Notes: a model not told the origin generated them from the letters alone. Positions 18,332 through 26,744 are shown, counted from the stretch's first letter. The stretch: 64,000 nt of DNA from Chlamydiales bacterium (GCA_024233455.1 JACKPP010000001.1:711001-775000), one strand, 5' to 3'. Made by a program: numbers and translations.

Positions 18332-19471
18332 ATGATCATACGCAAGGCATTTCGCTACAGGATAAAACCGACAAAAGAGCAAAAGGAGAAACTCGTAAGC
18401 TTTGCAGGAGCATGCCGCTTTGTTTATAACCGAGGGCTTGCAAATCGAAAAGAGCTTTACGAAAAGGCGAAAAAATCTATTAGCTACTATGAGCAAAACG
18501 TCGAACTTACCCAGCTCAAAAAACAAGAAGACACCTCTTGGCTAAAAGATATTCACTCGCAAATTTTGCAGCAATCACTCCAAGATCTAGACAAGGGGTT
18601 TAAACGGTTTTTTAAGGAAAAAGACGGTGGCTATCCTAGATTTAAGTGCAAAGGAATAAGAGATAGCTTTAGGTATCCACAAGGCGTTAAAATCGATGAT
18701 AATAAAGCCTTTTTGCCAAAGATCGGTTGGGTTACATTCATCAAATCCCGAGAAATCGCAGGAGATCTCAAACAAACCACGATAGCAAGAGAAGGGGAGC
18801 ACTGGTATATCAGCTTTTCTTGTTTGATCGAAATTCCCGATCCTATACCAGTCCCTATCAAAGAAGACAATGCGATCGGGATCGACGTTGGGATCAAAAC
18901 CTACGCCACATGCGCTATTGGGAAAGAGCATGAGCTAGTCTCTGTCGAGTCACCAAAATTCTACCATAAGCTTTTGCCGCGGCTGCAGGTACTACAAAAG
19001 CGATTGTCTAAAAAACAAAAGGGCAGCAACAATTGGAGAAAAGCGAAACAACAGCTTGCAAAACTGCATGCAAAAATCAAACATGCAAGGGAAAACTTTG
19101 CACATCAGTTATCGACATGGATCGTTAAAAATCACGACGTCATTTGTGTCGAAACACTGAAGATCAAAACCCTATTGCAAGCAAAACAACATAAACTAGC
19201 TAGGTCCATCAGCGATGCGGGGTGGAGGCAGTTTTTGACCTATCTAAAATACAAAGCTCAGGAGCTAGGAAAGCACTTTGTGGAAGCAGGAGAATACTTT
19301 CCAAGTACTCAAATCTGCTCATCGTGTGGAAACCGGCGTGAAATGAGCTTGCAAATGAGAAGATATAACTGCAAAAATTGTGGGCTAGACATAGATCGAG
19401 ACTACAATAGCAGTATAGCAATCAAGACCGCGGGAATGACGGTCTTAAAAGCTTGTAGAGCGGCCCGTTAG
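18332..19471 (+). CDS. tnpB: TnpB RNA-guided nuclease (IS605 OrfB family)
   Basis: 379 aa, full length for the family, with no visible disruption. The N-terminal helix-turn-helix begins MIIRKAFRYRIKPTKEQ; the RuvC-like catalytic acids are Asp in GIDVGIKT (about residue 185), Glu in CVETLKIK (about residue 274) and Asp in DIDRDYNSS (about residues 355-357); the zinc ribbon CSSCG...CKNCG lies between the last two. TnpB proteins cut DNA guided by an omega RNA transcribed from the 3' end of the element, and promote element retention. The catalytic set is intact, so it may be active. The reading frame stops at 19471, before the right-end hairpin. Confidence 0.93.
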   Translation: MIIRKAFRYRIKPTKEQKEKLVSFAGACRFVYNRGLANRKELYEKAKKSISYYEQNVELTQLKKQEDTSWLKDIHSQILQQSLQDLDKGFKRFFKEKDGGYPRFKCKGIRDSFRYPQGVKIDDNKAFLPKIGWVTFIKSREIAGDLKQTTIAREGEHWYISFSCLIEIPDPIPVPIKEDNAIGIDVGIKTYATCAIGKEHELVSVESPKFYHKLLPRLQVLQKRLSKKQKGSNNWRKAKQQLAKLHAKIKHARENFAHQLSTWIVKNHDVICVETLKIKTLLQAKQHKLARSISDAGWRQFLTYLKYKAQELGKHFVEAGEYFPSTQICSSCGNRREMSLQMRRYNCKNCGLDIDRDYNSSIAIKTAGMTVLKACRAAR

Positions 19472-19518
19472 GGAGCGATGAAACAAGAATCTCTTTCCTT
19501 CAGGAAAGAGAGGTTCAA
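19350..19518 (+). ncRNA. Putative omega RNA (reRNA) region of the tnpB element
   Basis: By analogy with studied TnpB systems, the guide RNA scaffold spans the 3' end of tnpB and the right-end hairpin, with the guide taken from the flank just past 19518 (beginning AGATCCAGTAGC). The boundary at the 5' side is arbitrary; only the right-end hairpin is directly visible. Confidence 0.4.
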
Positions 19519-20214
19519 AGATCCAGTAGCAGCTGTCGTAAAGGTGAAATCCCCAGTTTCATTGCGTCTCTCAAACAATAGAGAATTGAGTCGGCCTGGG
19601 GGTTCCTCTCGAGGTAATCCTACTGGGGGCACTAGAAATGTATGCCCGAGTGATTGTTGCCAATGGATGGTGTATTTTGTAACTGGTATTAAAAGTGGAG
19701 AGCCTGGTAGCTGTTTTAAAAATTGTACCTCATGAAAGGAAAGGTCTAAGCTTTTTAAAATATTTGGTAACTCAAGCGAGAGATACAAGTTGAATCTTGT
19801 TGTGCCTTTTTTTGCGCCTTCATGTTCAAAAATGGATGCAATTTGGTCTTCTTGTTCACATATGTAACAAGCTGGTTTAATAAGAAATAATTCACTACTT
19901 CCAGATTCTAATCCTTTTAACAACAATATCCTAAGCTTTTTGATAGATTCTTTAATCTCTCTATAAACATGTTTATTCGTAATTAACTTATCTGATTCGC
20001 GTGTTATTATCATGTCTTTTTGATTCATGAGTTGTAAGTAACACGTTGCCAAAAAGTGTTCCGGTGATGAAAGAATTTGAAACCAATCCTTACAGGCAAG
20101 CAATCTTTCAACTTGACCGAGTGGTATCTCAGTTATAAGGGGCATTTGATGAGGATTGGTTGGATTTAGAAATGGGATATATGATCCTTCGTTAGAAAAT
20201 CCTCTTATTGACAT
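19468..20214 (-). CDS. Unknown protein, 3' end formed by the tnpB element
   Basis: 248 aa from ATG 20214, chosen over ATG 20226 because GAGG sits seven bases upstream. I recognise no family; it is Leu-rich with a DWFQIL...FLATCYLQ stretch near residue 40 that faintly recalls F-box-type proteins, and Cys pairs in ACYICEQ. The last 17 residues (from LNLSFLKER) are encoded by the right end of the tnpB element, so the native C-terminus has been replaced. Removing the element would join it to the BTB-like ORF, but in a different frame. Probably a disrupted gene. Confidence 0.45.
   Translation of the reverse strand: MSIRGFSNEGSYIPFLNPTNPHQMPLITEIPLGQVERLLACKDWFQILSSPEHFLATCYLQLMNQKDMIITRESDKLITNKHVYREIKESIKKLRILLLKGLESGSSELFLIKPACYICEQEDQIASIFEHEGAKKGTTRFNLYLSLELPNILKSLDLSFHEVQFLKQLPGSPLLIPVTKYTIHWQQSLGHTFLVPPVGLPREEPPGRLNSLLFERRNETGDFTFTTAATGSLNLSFLKERDSCFIAP
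19491..19510. repeat. Right-end hairpin of the tnpB element
   Basis: CTCTTTCC and GGAAAGAG form a perfect 8-bp stem around TTCA, followed by AGGTTCAA. This layout is typical of IS605-family right ends. Confidence 0.7.
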
Positions 20215-20275
20215 GGTGTACCTCATCTATTTTGGAATAAGATACCATAAAAAGTTATATAATGTCAAAGTATCT

Positions 20276-21361
20276 TTATAATATACTGTCTTGTATTTGA
20301 TTAAAGTAATTATTATATAGCTTTTGAATTTCTTTTTTTAGCTTATGATCATCAGTGATGGACTCGAAGGTGTACTCGTAGAGCTCCCTTCTAGCTTGTT
20401 CAAAGACGCTTTGATCTTCTTCCAGATGGTCCTCTAAAATAGAGTAAATCTCGTGGAGAGAATCGAGAGGAATGGAGAGCCCGCAGCGCTGCAAAGGGTT
20501 TGCTCTTTCAGGACCGATGAAAAGCATGGGCCGGTTATAGGTTAGAAAGTCGTACCCGATAGAGGAGCGATCCCCCATGTAAATTTTGACGTTTTCTAAA
20601 ATGGGATAAATGAGCGGAAATTCACTCACAAATTGGACCGAGGGATGGTGCTCGTATCTGGCTAGGACCCGTTCAACTTCCATTAGGTTTTGAATATTTA
20701 GGTTAGGATGGATTTTGACGATTAAGTTGTAGGTATCTGGAAGCTCATCGATCAGGGTGGGGCAGGCATCGAAAAAGGTTGTCGGCTCGATCCCATCAGA
20801 CCAGGTGGGTGCATAGAGAATGAGGTCTTTTTGCTCTGCAAATTGCGATCCAATTTCAGTTTGAAATAGGTTCATGTAAAACGGCTTTACATGACTAAAG
20901 AGCCGATGGCGATAGTTTCCGATGGCCACAGTTCCCTTTAGCTCTTCAAAGACATTGTAGTCACGGAAGAAGTCGCGCATTTTCTGGCCGTAGACGAGGG
21001 CGTACTGTTCATCTTTGAGGCTTTGGTGGTGGAGGGCAGCGGTGCCTTTGTCTGAGCTGCCGTGAGGGCACCAGATCGATAGGACGTGTTTGCCGTAGAG
21101 ATGCTTGACGCTAAAGAAGAGTTTAGAGAGCATAACTGCTGGTAGACAGGAAAAGACGACGCTATAGTGATCGGCAATGTGTTTGGCTAGTCCCAATTCG
21201 TCAATGTAAAAGACCACGAGGGAGGGATAGTATTTTTTAGCAAGATTGGACAAACTTTCCTCGGTTACGATAAGCGGTATATCAAGTAGTAGACAAAGAG
21301 GGGCAATGTGATCGAGATGATGAGGGGCTAGGCCGTAAATAAAACCTGTTGCTGCCCTCAT
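20276..21361 (-). CDS. CDP-glycerol glycerophosphotransferase-like protein, copy B
   Basis: 361 aa. Motifs CPHGSSDKG near residue 98, LILYAPTWSDG, LIVKIHPNL and YMGDRSSIGYDFL (about residue 265) match the TagB/TagF/SpsB family, which transfers polyol phosphates to a growing chain; the GDxSS block and the HGxxxK region hold the catalytic residues. No signal peptide is obvious. It is paralogous to the gene upstream and overlaps it by four bases (ATGA), so the pair is one operon. Gram-negative members usually act in capsule or surface-polymer synthesis. A dispersed palindrome (20874-20892) lies in the coding region, encoding HVKPFYM. Confidence 0.72.
   Translation of the reverse strand: MRAATGFIYGLAPHHLDHIAPLCLLLDIPLIVTEESLSNLAKKYYPSLVVFYIDELGLAKHIADHYSVVFSCLPAVMLSKLFFSVKHLYGKHVLSIWCPHGSSDKGTAALHHQSLKDEQYALVYGQKMRDFFRDYNVFEELKGTVAIGNYRHRLFSHVKPFYMNLFQTEIGSQFAEQKDLILYAPTWSDGIEPTTFFDACPTLIDELPDTYNLIVKIHPNLNIQNLMEVERVLARYEHHPSVQFVSEFPLIYPILENVKIYMGDRSSIGYDFLTYNRPMLFIGPERANPLQRCGLSIPLDSLHEIYSILEDHLEEDQSVFEQARRELYEYTFESITDDHKLKKEIQKLYNNYFNQIQDSIL
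20874..20892. repeat. Dispersed 19-bp palindrome, copy 3
   Basis: ATGTAAAACGGCTTTACAT, with 7-nt perfect outer arms; the symmetry extends two bases further each side (TC...GA). It lies in the transferase gene. Confidence 0.6.
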
Positions 21362-22401
21362 GCAATCACCAAAGGATGGGTTTCTTTAAGCGCTGCTAAA
21401 ATGTCAGAGTGAATCGCTTTTGGTGACTGCTCCGGTCCAAAAGCTTCGTTGTAAAGCCGAATTTGTGCATTTTTGTGCTCGCTGGATAAGGGCGTTTCAA
21501 TCACTTCAAACGGATTCCCTTCTACCGTGGTTCCACAGGTAGAAAGCGGTGTTTCGTATCCAGGTTTGTGGAGGAAAAACATGGGCTTGTTGAATGTTAA
21601 GGCGTCGTAGCCCACTGAGGAGTAGTCTCCCAGGTAGATGGCGCAGCGGTTTAGGATGGGATAGATCACCGGATAGTTCAGTAGGACTTGGATGTTGGGA
21701 TATTTTTTGCAGTGTTCAATGATGTAGTAAGTATGAGCCGGTTGGTGCCTTTCTAAGAGTGGATGGAGCTTCACTAGCAGATTAAGATGAGGCGGCAAGG
21801 TGCCAATCATGGTTTGGCAGTGGTCGAGAAACGAGGTGCTATCCTCTAAATCCTTCCACGTTGGAGCATAGAGAATGGTGGGTTGATCTTTTTCAAATTG
21901 CGAAAAGATGTTTTGCTCCGCTAAGAGGTCAAAATGGGTTTGAAACTGTTTGTAGAAGCTATAGCGGTAATTACCAACGAGAACTGTTTTTTGGATCTTT
22001 TCTAGAAGGTGATGCTCTTTTAAATAGCCAAGCATCTGAGGGCCATAGACGAGATGGATGTCGTGCAAGAGATGAGGATCAATATGCTTAAACCCAAAGG
22101 TCTTATCGGAATTGCCATGCGGACAGTAGATAAAGCGCATCGCACCGCGTAATAAATGGGCCAGCTCTGTTGTCCATCGCTTTCCCGAGATGAACAATGT
22201 GTCGAAGTTGTTTTTTAGAAACGATGGGCCAAAGTCACGGTGATCACAGTATACCATCTCGATTTGGGGATAGTGTTTAGCAGATAGTTCAAATAAGGCA
22301 GGATCAGTGATAACTAGGGGCATTCCCAGGATGTGGCATAAGGGAGCTAGGTGATCGGGATGGGTGAAACTATTGGTGATGGCCGCAGCTTTCATGCCCA
22401 C
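21358..22401 (-). CDS. CDP-glycerol glycerophosphotransferase-like protein, copy A
   Basis: 347 aa, upstream partner of copy B. YCPHGNSDKTFG, ILYAPTWKDLED, LNLLVKLHPL and YLGDYSSVGYDAL are in the same order as in copy B, so both have the full set of family motifs. It begins MGMKAAAITNSFTHPDHLAPLC, and copy B begins similarly (GFIYGLAPHHLDHIAPLC), so the copies align from end to end. Substrate unknown. Start ATG at 22401; the upstream gene ends 14 bases away, so all three minus-strand genes may share a transcript. Confidence 0.72.
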   Translation of the reverse strand: MGMKAAAITNSFTHPDHLAPLCHILGMPLVITDPALFELSAKHYPQIEMVYCDHRDFGPSFLKNNFDTLFISGKRWTTELAHLLRGAMRFIYCPHGNSDKTFGFKHIDPHLLHDIHLVYGPQMLGYLKEHHLLEKIQKTVLVGNYRYSFYKQFQTHFDLLAEQNIFSQFEKDQPTILYAPTWKDLEDSTSFLDHCQTMIGTLPPHLNLLVKLHPLLERHQPAHTYYIIEHCKKYPNIQVLLNYPVIYPILNRCAIYLGDYSSVGYDALTFNKPMFFLHKPGYETPLSTCGTTVEGNPFEVIETPLSSEHKNAQIRLYNEAFGPEQSPKAIHSDILAALKETHPLVIA

Positions 22402-22415
22402 ACTATAGCATAATG

Positions 22416-22922
22416 CTATTTCTTTTGGGGGGAGTCTTCTTGAAAATCAACGGCTAAAAGGATGGGTTGTTTTTTCTTTTTAGAGTAAACCGCCTGAATT
22501 CTCATCGGATCATCGGGAGGACTTTGAGGCAGCTCCATACGAGTATCGACTGCTTGCTTTAACAGATCATTACGCCTTATCTGGTCTTCAATTTTTGCAT
22601 CTAATAGCTCCAGTTGCTCAAAAAGGGCGGCGCTTTCGCAATCGTCTTCATCCATCGAGGTTAAAATAGTGGGAAGATCGATTGATGTACTGGAGGCCAG
22701 ATGTAAGATTTTAGTGGTGATTTCTTGGCGTTTTTGGCGAATATTGATCAGCTGTACTTCGGTTTCATGAAAGAAGGTGGCAAGCTGGGCACTCATTTCT
22801 TGATCCCCCGATAAAATAGCGTATTCCATCTGGTGGGCAAAGCTTAGCGCATCACGCATTGAATTGACTTCTAAGCACATCTGCTCTTTTAGAGCCGTGT
22901 GTAAAGGGCATGCATCACTCAT
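22416..22922 (-). CDS. Unknown helical protein, FlgN-like
   Basis: 168 aa, predicted mostly helical, acidic, with no membrane segment. The first 75 residues (EVNSMRDALSFAHQMEYAIL then GDQEMSAQL and INIRQKRQEIT) resemble the export-chaperone FlgN pattern of paired helices with ExxAI and an RxxI repeat. That is a weak resemblance and no function is claimed. AGGAGG lies just ahead of the ATG at 22922. It is divergent from mutY, with a long inverted repeat in the gap. Confidence 0.5.
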   Translation of the reverse strand: MSDACPLHTALKEQMCLEVNSMRDALSFAHQMEYAILSGDQEMSAQLATFFHETEVQLINIRQKRQEITTKILHLASSTSIDLPTILTSMDEDDCESAALFEQLELLDAKIEDQIRRNDLLKQAVDTRMELPQSPPDDPMRIQAVYSKKKKQPILLAVDFQEDSPQKK

Positions 22923-22942
22923 AATTCCTCCTAGTTAATGAT

Positions 22943-22976
22943 ATACATGCAAAAACCGTGCCAACTTTGCATGTAT
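22943..22976. promoter_or_regulatory. Inverted repeat between divergent genes
   Basis: ATACATGCAAA (22943-22953) and TTTGCATGTAT (22966-22976) are perfect 11-nt arms around a 12-base spacer. Its place between two divergent starts suggests an operator or 5'-UTR hairpin rather than a terminator; no T-run follows. Confidence 0.45.
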
Positions 22977-23043
22977 CGTTAACTTTTTAGAAAAAGGAAC
23001 TTGCGTTATGCTCCTAGCCTAGATGAATAGATTAGGGGCAAAA

Positions 23044-24108
23044 ATGACCCGGGAAAAAAGAGACATAACGGCGTTAAGGGAGTGGTTTTTGCGGGCCAGA
23101 CGCTCGTTGCCTTGGCGAGAAAACCATACCCCCTACCGGGTGTGGGTGTCTGAAGTGATGCTTCAACAGACCCAAGTGAGCGTTGTAATACCCTATTTTG
23201 AGCGTTGGATGGAGCTGTTTCCCACAATTGAGGCGCTGGCAGCAGCGGATATTGATCAGGTGATTAAAGCTTGGGAGGGTTTGGGTTATTATTCAAGAGC
23301 TAGAAATTTACATGCTGGCGCCAAGGAAATCGTCTGTAAATACGGCGGGGCATTTCCTAGCACTAAGGAGGATCTTTTAAAAATAAAGGGTCTGGGTTCC
23401 TATACCGCGGGGGCCATCTTGGCTTTTGCATTTCAGAAAAGAGCAGCTGCAGTTGATGGCAATGTGCGACGGGTTCTTGCCAGGTATGATGCCATCCAGC
23501 TGAGCATCGATTTGCCTTCGGTGCAAAAAGAGATGGAAGAGCGTACCCTAGCCCTCCTTCCAACTACAGACCCCCATCAGGTGATGGAAGGTTTGATTGA
23601 GCTAGGAGCTCTTATTTGCCAGAAGAATCCTCAATGTTTTAAATGTCCATTATCAAACGGGTGTAGGGCGTATATCAATGGCTTAGAAAAAGAGCTGCCT
23701 ATCAGAAGAAAACGTCCAAAAATTCTGGCTTTACATCGGTTGGTGTGGATTGCTATCCAAGGCAACCACGTTCTGGTGTCCAAGGGAAAAAAAGGTAAAG
23801 TCATGGCTGATCTCTGGCATTTTCCCTTCTTTGAGTTGGATACTATGATCGATATTGAGGTCGTTGAAAAAGAGCTTGAATCTTTTCTAGGCCAGGTAAC
23901 TTATGCTAAGGAATTGGATACAATCAAGCATGGTTTTACCCGCTATCAGGCAACTCTTTACCCGCATGTGTGGGTAAGTGCTACTCAAGTAGAGCTTTTA
24001 AATCATACGTGGGTCCATATCGACCAATTGACAAGTTTACCATTTTGCTCTGGACATCGAGAACTCGCTCGAGAATTAAAATCGGTCGTGTTATCTCTTG
24101 GAGTATGA
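23044..24108 (+). CDS. mutY: A/G-specific adenine glycosylase MutY
   Basis: 354 aa from ATG 23044, chosen because AGGGGC sits just upstream; an in-frame ATG at 23023 lacks one. MutY removes adenine opposite 8-oxoguanine. The catalytic Glu in SEVMLQQTQ is residue 37 and the Asp in VDGNVRRV is residue 138, both at the E. coli positions. The helix-hairpin-helix is IKGLGSYTAGAIL. The iron-sulphur cysteines are 192, 198, 201 and 207, giving C-x5-C-x2-C-x5-C, one residue shorter than the usual first gap of six. A NUDIX-like C-terminal domain follows. The stop overlaps the ATPase start as ATGA. Confidence 0.9.
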   Translation: MTREKRDITALREWFLRARRSLPWRENHTPYRVWVSEVMLQQTQVSVVIPYFERWMELFPTIEALAAADIDQVIKAWEGLGYYSRARNLHAGAKEIVCKYGGAFPSTKEDLLKIKGLGSYTAGAILAFAFQKRAAAVDGNVRRVLARYDAIQLSIDLPSVQKEMEERTLALLPTTDPHQVMEGLIELGALICQKNPQCFKCPLSNGCRAYINGLEKELPIRRKRPKILALHRLVWIAIQGNHVLVSKGKKGKVMADLWHFPFFELDTMIDIEVVEKELESFLGQVTYAKELDTIKHGFTRYQATLYPHVWVSATQVELLNHTWVHIDQLTSLPFCSGHRELARELKSVVLSLGV

Positions 24109-25958
24109 AAAAGGTCTCCTCGAACGAAGTGTTATTTGTAATTGCAGCCTTGATAGCATTGCCTTTTTTAGTCCAGATGGTTGGAGTGTGGGAACTTTCT
24201 CATGCTGTCCAATGGATTTTAGCATCCATTACGCAGTTTATCTGTGGATTTCCTTTTTATTACGGTTCGTTTTCTTCGCTAAAAAAGGGCTCTATGGGCA
24301 TGGATGTGCTTGTTGCCCTCGGCACGACTGCCGCTTATGGTTACAGCGTTTATGGCATCATGAGTGGTGGTCATCTGTATTTTGAAACAAGCGCGGTGTT
24401 AATTGCGTTGATTCTTCTCGGAAGAGTGCTTGAGGCCCGCTCAAAAATGCGAGCTCGGGCCGGCATGCAAGCGCTTTTAAGGATGCAAGAGATGACGGCT
24501 ATGGTTAAACGCGACGACCAATTTGTAGAAGTGCCGATTGACCAGCTGAAGATCGATGATCTGGTGCATGTAAAGCCGGGAAAAAGGATGCCTGTAGATG
24601 GGGTTGTGGTTTCCGGGAATTCTGCTGTAGACGAGGCCTTTCTAACAGGTGAAAGCGCACCTGTAGTCAAAGAGGTAGGCGCTCAAATTTTTGCTGGGAG
24701 TATTAACGGTAATGGAATTCTAGAAGTAAAGGCCCAGCGCCTGGGGAGTGAGACGGCTCTTGGTCGGATCATTAAGCTAGTGGAAGAAGCCCAAAAATCA
24801 AAGGCCCCCATACAACGCCTTGCTGATCGGATTAGCAATATTTTTGTCCCTGGTGTTTTGGGCGTTGCCCTTTTGACGTTTTTGGTTTGGTGGATTATGG
24901 GTCTACCTGGACAAGGACTCATGTGTGCTGTTGCTGCTTTAGTCATCGCCTGCCCTTGTGCTTTGGGTCTGGCAACGCCCATGGTGGTGATAGTGGCAAC
25001 AGCCAAAGGTGCTGAAATGGGCATTTTGATCAAGGACGCGGCAAGTCTAGAGCAAGCAAGTAAACTCAAAGCACTGGTTGTTGATAAAACAGGCACTGTG
25101 ACGATGGGTAAACTCAGTATCACCCAAGTGAGCGATGAAACTTTTTTGCCCCAAGCCAAAGCCTTAGCACAGCTAAGCGACCATCCCGCATCGATGGCTT
25201 TAACCGAGTATACCAGAGAACTTCCTCTGCTAGAGGTTACTCATTTTGTGCAAACTCCAGGCAAAGGGGTGGAAGGTGAAATTAACGGCGTACGTTACAT
25301 ACTAGGATCGGCGGCATTTTCCATCGAACATGGAGTGAATTTAGATGCTACTACTCTTGGAGATGAGATGAGCGTTCTCTTATCTTCTAACGGACATATT
25401 TTATCGATCATTGCCTTTGAAGATCACCTCCGAGAAGGGAGTGGTCAAGCGGTTGCCGAGATGAAGGATCAAGGCATTGAAACGTATTTAATCAGTGGAG
25501 ATAGAGAAGCAGTCGTTGCCAAGGTCGCCCGTGAGCTGAAGATTGAACATTATTTTGCAGCGGTCTTGCCTGAAGACAAGTCGAGCTACGTGGAGAAATT
25601 AAAAAGCCAGGGGATGGTAACTGGCATGGTGGGGGACGGTGTTAACGATGCGCCTGCCCTGGCATCTGCGGACGTAGGATTTGCCATGGCTGCAGGGACA
25701 GATGTGGCGATGGAAAACGCGACTATTGGGCTTATGCGCAGTCACCTTGGAAGTGTTGTCGATGCTGTTAAACTCTCTAGACTTGCTATGCTTAAAATTA
25801 AACAGAATTTAGCCTTTGCCTTTGGCTACAACGCTCTTGCCATACCGCTGGCAGCAGTTGGAATTTTGCATCCGATTATGGCGGGGGTTGCCATGGCACT
25901 AAGTTCGATATCTGTGGTGCTAAATGCAGCATTATTAAGGCGTAAAGCTCTTAAATAG
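24105..25958 (+). CDS. P1B-type heavy-metal (copper) transporting ATPase without HMA domain
   Basis: 617 aa from ATG 24105, which overlaps the mutY stop; a longer in-frame reading from 23970 just translates the 3' end of mutY in another frame. The ion-binding CPC motif in IACPCALGLATP is at about residues 283-285, the phosphorylated Asp of DKTGTVTMG at about 327, GESAPV is the actuator-loop variant of TGE(S/P), the N-domain has the conserved HP in LSDHPASM, and GDGVNDAPAL is present. CPC points to Cu(I) or similar soft metals. The usual N-terminal HMA metal-binding domain is absent. Chlamydia carries a related P-type ATPase annotated zntA. Confidence 0.88.
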   Translation: MKKVSSNEVLFVIAALIALPFLVQMVGVWELSHAVQWILASITQFICGFPFYYGSFSSLKKGSMGMDVLVALGTTAAYGYSVYGIMSGGHLYFETSAVLIALILLGRVLEARSKMRARAGMQALLRMQEMTAMVKRDDQFVEVPIDQLKIDDLVHVKPGKRMPVDGVVVSGNSAVDEAFLTGESAPVVKEVGAQIFAGSINGNGILEVKAQRLGSETALGRIIKLVEEAQKSKAPIQRLADRISNIFVPGVLGVALLTFLVWWIMGLPGQGLMCAVAALVIACPCALGLATPMVVIVATAKGAEMGILIKDAASLEQASKLKALVVDKTGTVTMGKLSITQVSDETFLPQAKALAQLSDHPASMALTEYTRELPLLEVTHFVQTPGKGVEGEINGVRYILGSAAFSIEHGVNLDATTLGDEMSVLLSSNGHILSIIAFEDHLREGSGQAVAEMKDQGIETYLISGDREAVVAKVARELKIEHYFAAVLPEDKSSYVEKLKSQGMVTGMVGDGVNDAPALASADVGFAMAAGTDVAMENATIGLMRSHLGSVVDAVKLSRLAMLKIKQNLAFAFGYNALAIPLAAVGILHPIMAGVAMALSSISVVLNAALLRRKALK

Positions 25959-25964
25959 AGCGTA

Positions 25965-25985
25965 TTAATAGTCCTTTACTATTAA
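25965..25985. terminator. Small hairpin after the P-type ATPase
   Basis: TTAATAG and CTATTAA form a 7-bp stem with a 7-base loop, seven bases after the ATPase stop. It is AT-rich and without a T-run, so a weak terminator at best. Confidence 0.3.
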
Positions 25986-26033
25986 GAATTTACTTGTTAC
26001 AATAGGAACCTAAAAGAAAAAAGGTTCAACCCT

Positions 26034-26744
26034 ATGAAATTCAAGATTACTCGCAAAGATAAAGATATCATCGCATCGGTCATGGTATTTAAGGAAAAGT
26101 GGTGGCTTTGGGTCATCAGCGTTCGTAATTTAGTCCTTTATGGCATTCCTGTGGTGCTTGGACTGACACTGCTGATTTCTTATGCCGCATTTAATCGACC
26201 CGAGCATCAGGTGGACTTTTTAAATGCGCAGAAATCTTATGAACAGTGGGAAAATGGGAATGAGGATAAGCTTGCAAAGCTAGAGCAGATCTTGGGCCAA
26301 CACCCGGAACTTCACGGTAAATACGACGTTAATATTGCCGCGCATTTGCTTGCAATCGAAAAAGGGATTGAGGCTAAGGGATATGCGATGCAAACTCTTA
26401 AACGCACTGATGGCACGGTCCCCTTCCACACACAGTATGCCAAAACGTCGGTAAAAATTGCTGAAGGCAGCTTGGAAGAAGCTCTAAATGAAGCTATGTC
26501 TCTTAAAGATGCTCTCAGTGGGAAGCAAGATGCTAAAGTGCTCTATGGGTTTAATCTCATGCGTATTGCCGCTCTTCAGAGAGAGCTAGAGCATTTGGAT
26601 GCTGAAAAGGCTGCGTTGAAAGAACTTCAAGCTTATTTGGCTCAAAATAAAGAAGACCAAGAACTCTCACTCTTGGCCCAACATTTTCAAACTGGCATTG
26701 TAGGCTTAGACGACTATATCGCTTATCGCCAAGCAGCTCATTGA
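26034..26744 (+). CDS. Unknown membrane-anchored helical (TPR-like) protein
   Basis: 236 aa. A basic cytoplasmic tail (KFKITRKDKDI) is followed by one transmembrane helix around residues 33-54 (LVLYGIPVVLGLTLLISYA), then a helical domain of roughly 34-residue repeats (for example AQKSYEQWENGNEDKLAKLE and KTSVKIAEGSLEEALNEA) consistent with degenerate TPRs. The layout recalls YfgM-like ancillary proteins, but I see no diagnostic motif. AAGG lies ahead of the ATG. It converges with, and overlaps by seven bases, the next membrane protein gene. Confidence 0.55.
   Translation: MKFKITRKDKDIIASVMVFKEKWWLWVISVRNLVLYGIPVVLGLTLLISYAAFNRPEHQVDFLNAQKSYEQWENGNEDKLAKLEQILGQHPELHGKYDVNIAAHLLAIEKGIEAKGYAMQTLKRTDGTVPFHTQYAKTSVKIAEGSLEEALNEAMSLKDALSGKQDAKVLYGFNLMRIAALQRELEHLDAEKAALKELQAYLAQNKEDQELSLLAQHFQTGIVGLDDYIAYRQAAH

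Larger units (their letters stand above)
18225..19518 (+). mobile_element. IS200/IS605-family element carrying only tnpB
   Basis: The element can be bounded at both ends. The left side has TTAC at 18221-18224 followed by a perfect hairpin at 18228-18248; the right side has a perfect hairpin at 19491-19510 followed by AGGTTCAA, ending at TCAA (19515-19518). TTAC at the left and TCAA at the right are the cleavage tetranucleotides known for IS608-type elements, so these ends are inferred by analogy. There is no tnpA (Y1 transposase), so it would need one supplied in trans. It sits between two minus-strand ORFs (17615-18184 and 19468-20214). Confidence 0.7.

Noticed and set aside
23970..24104. 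N-terminal extension of the P-type ATPase reading frame
   Set aside because: It translates the 3' end of mutY in another frame; the ATG at 24105 starts right at the membrane domain.
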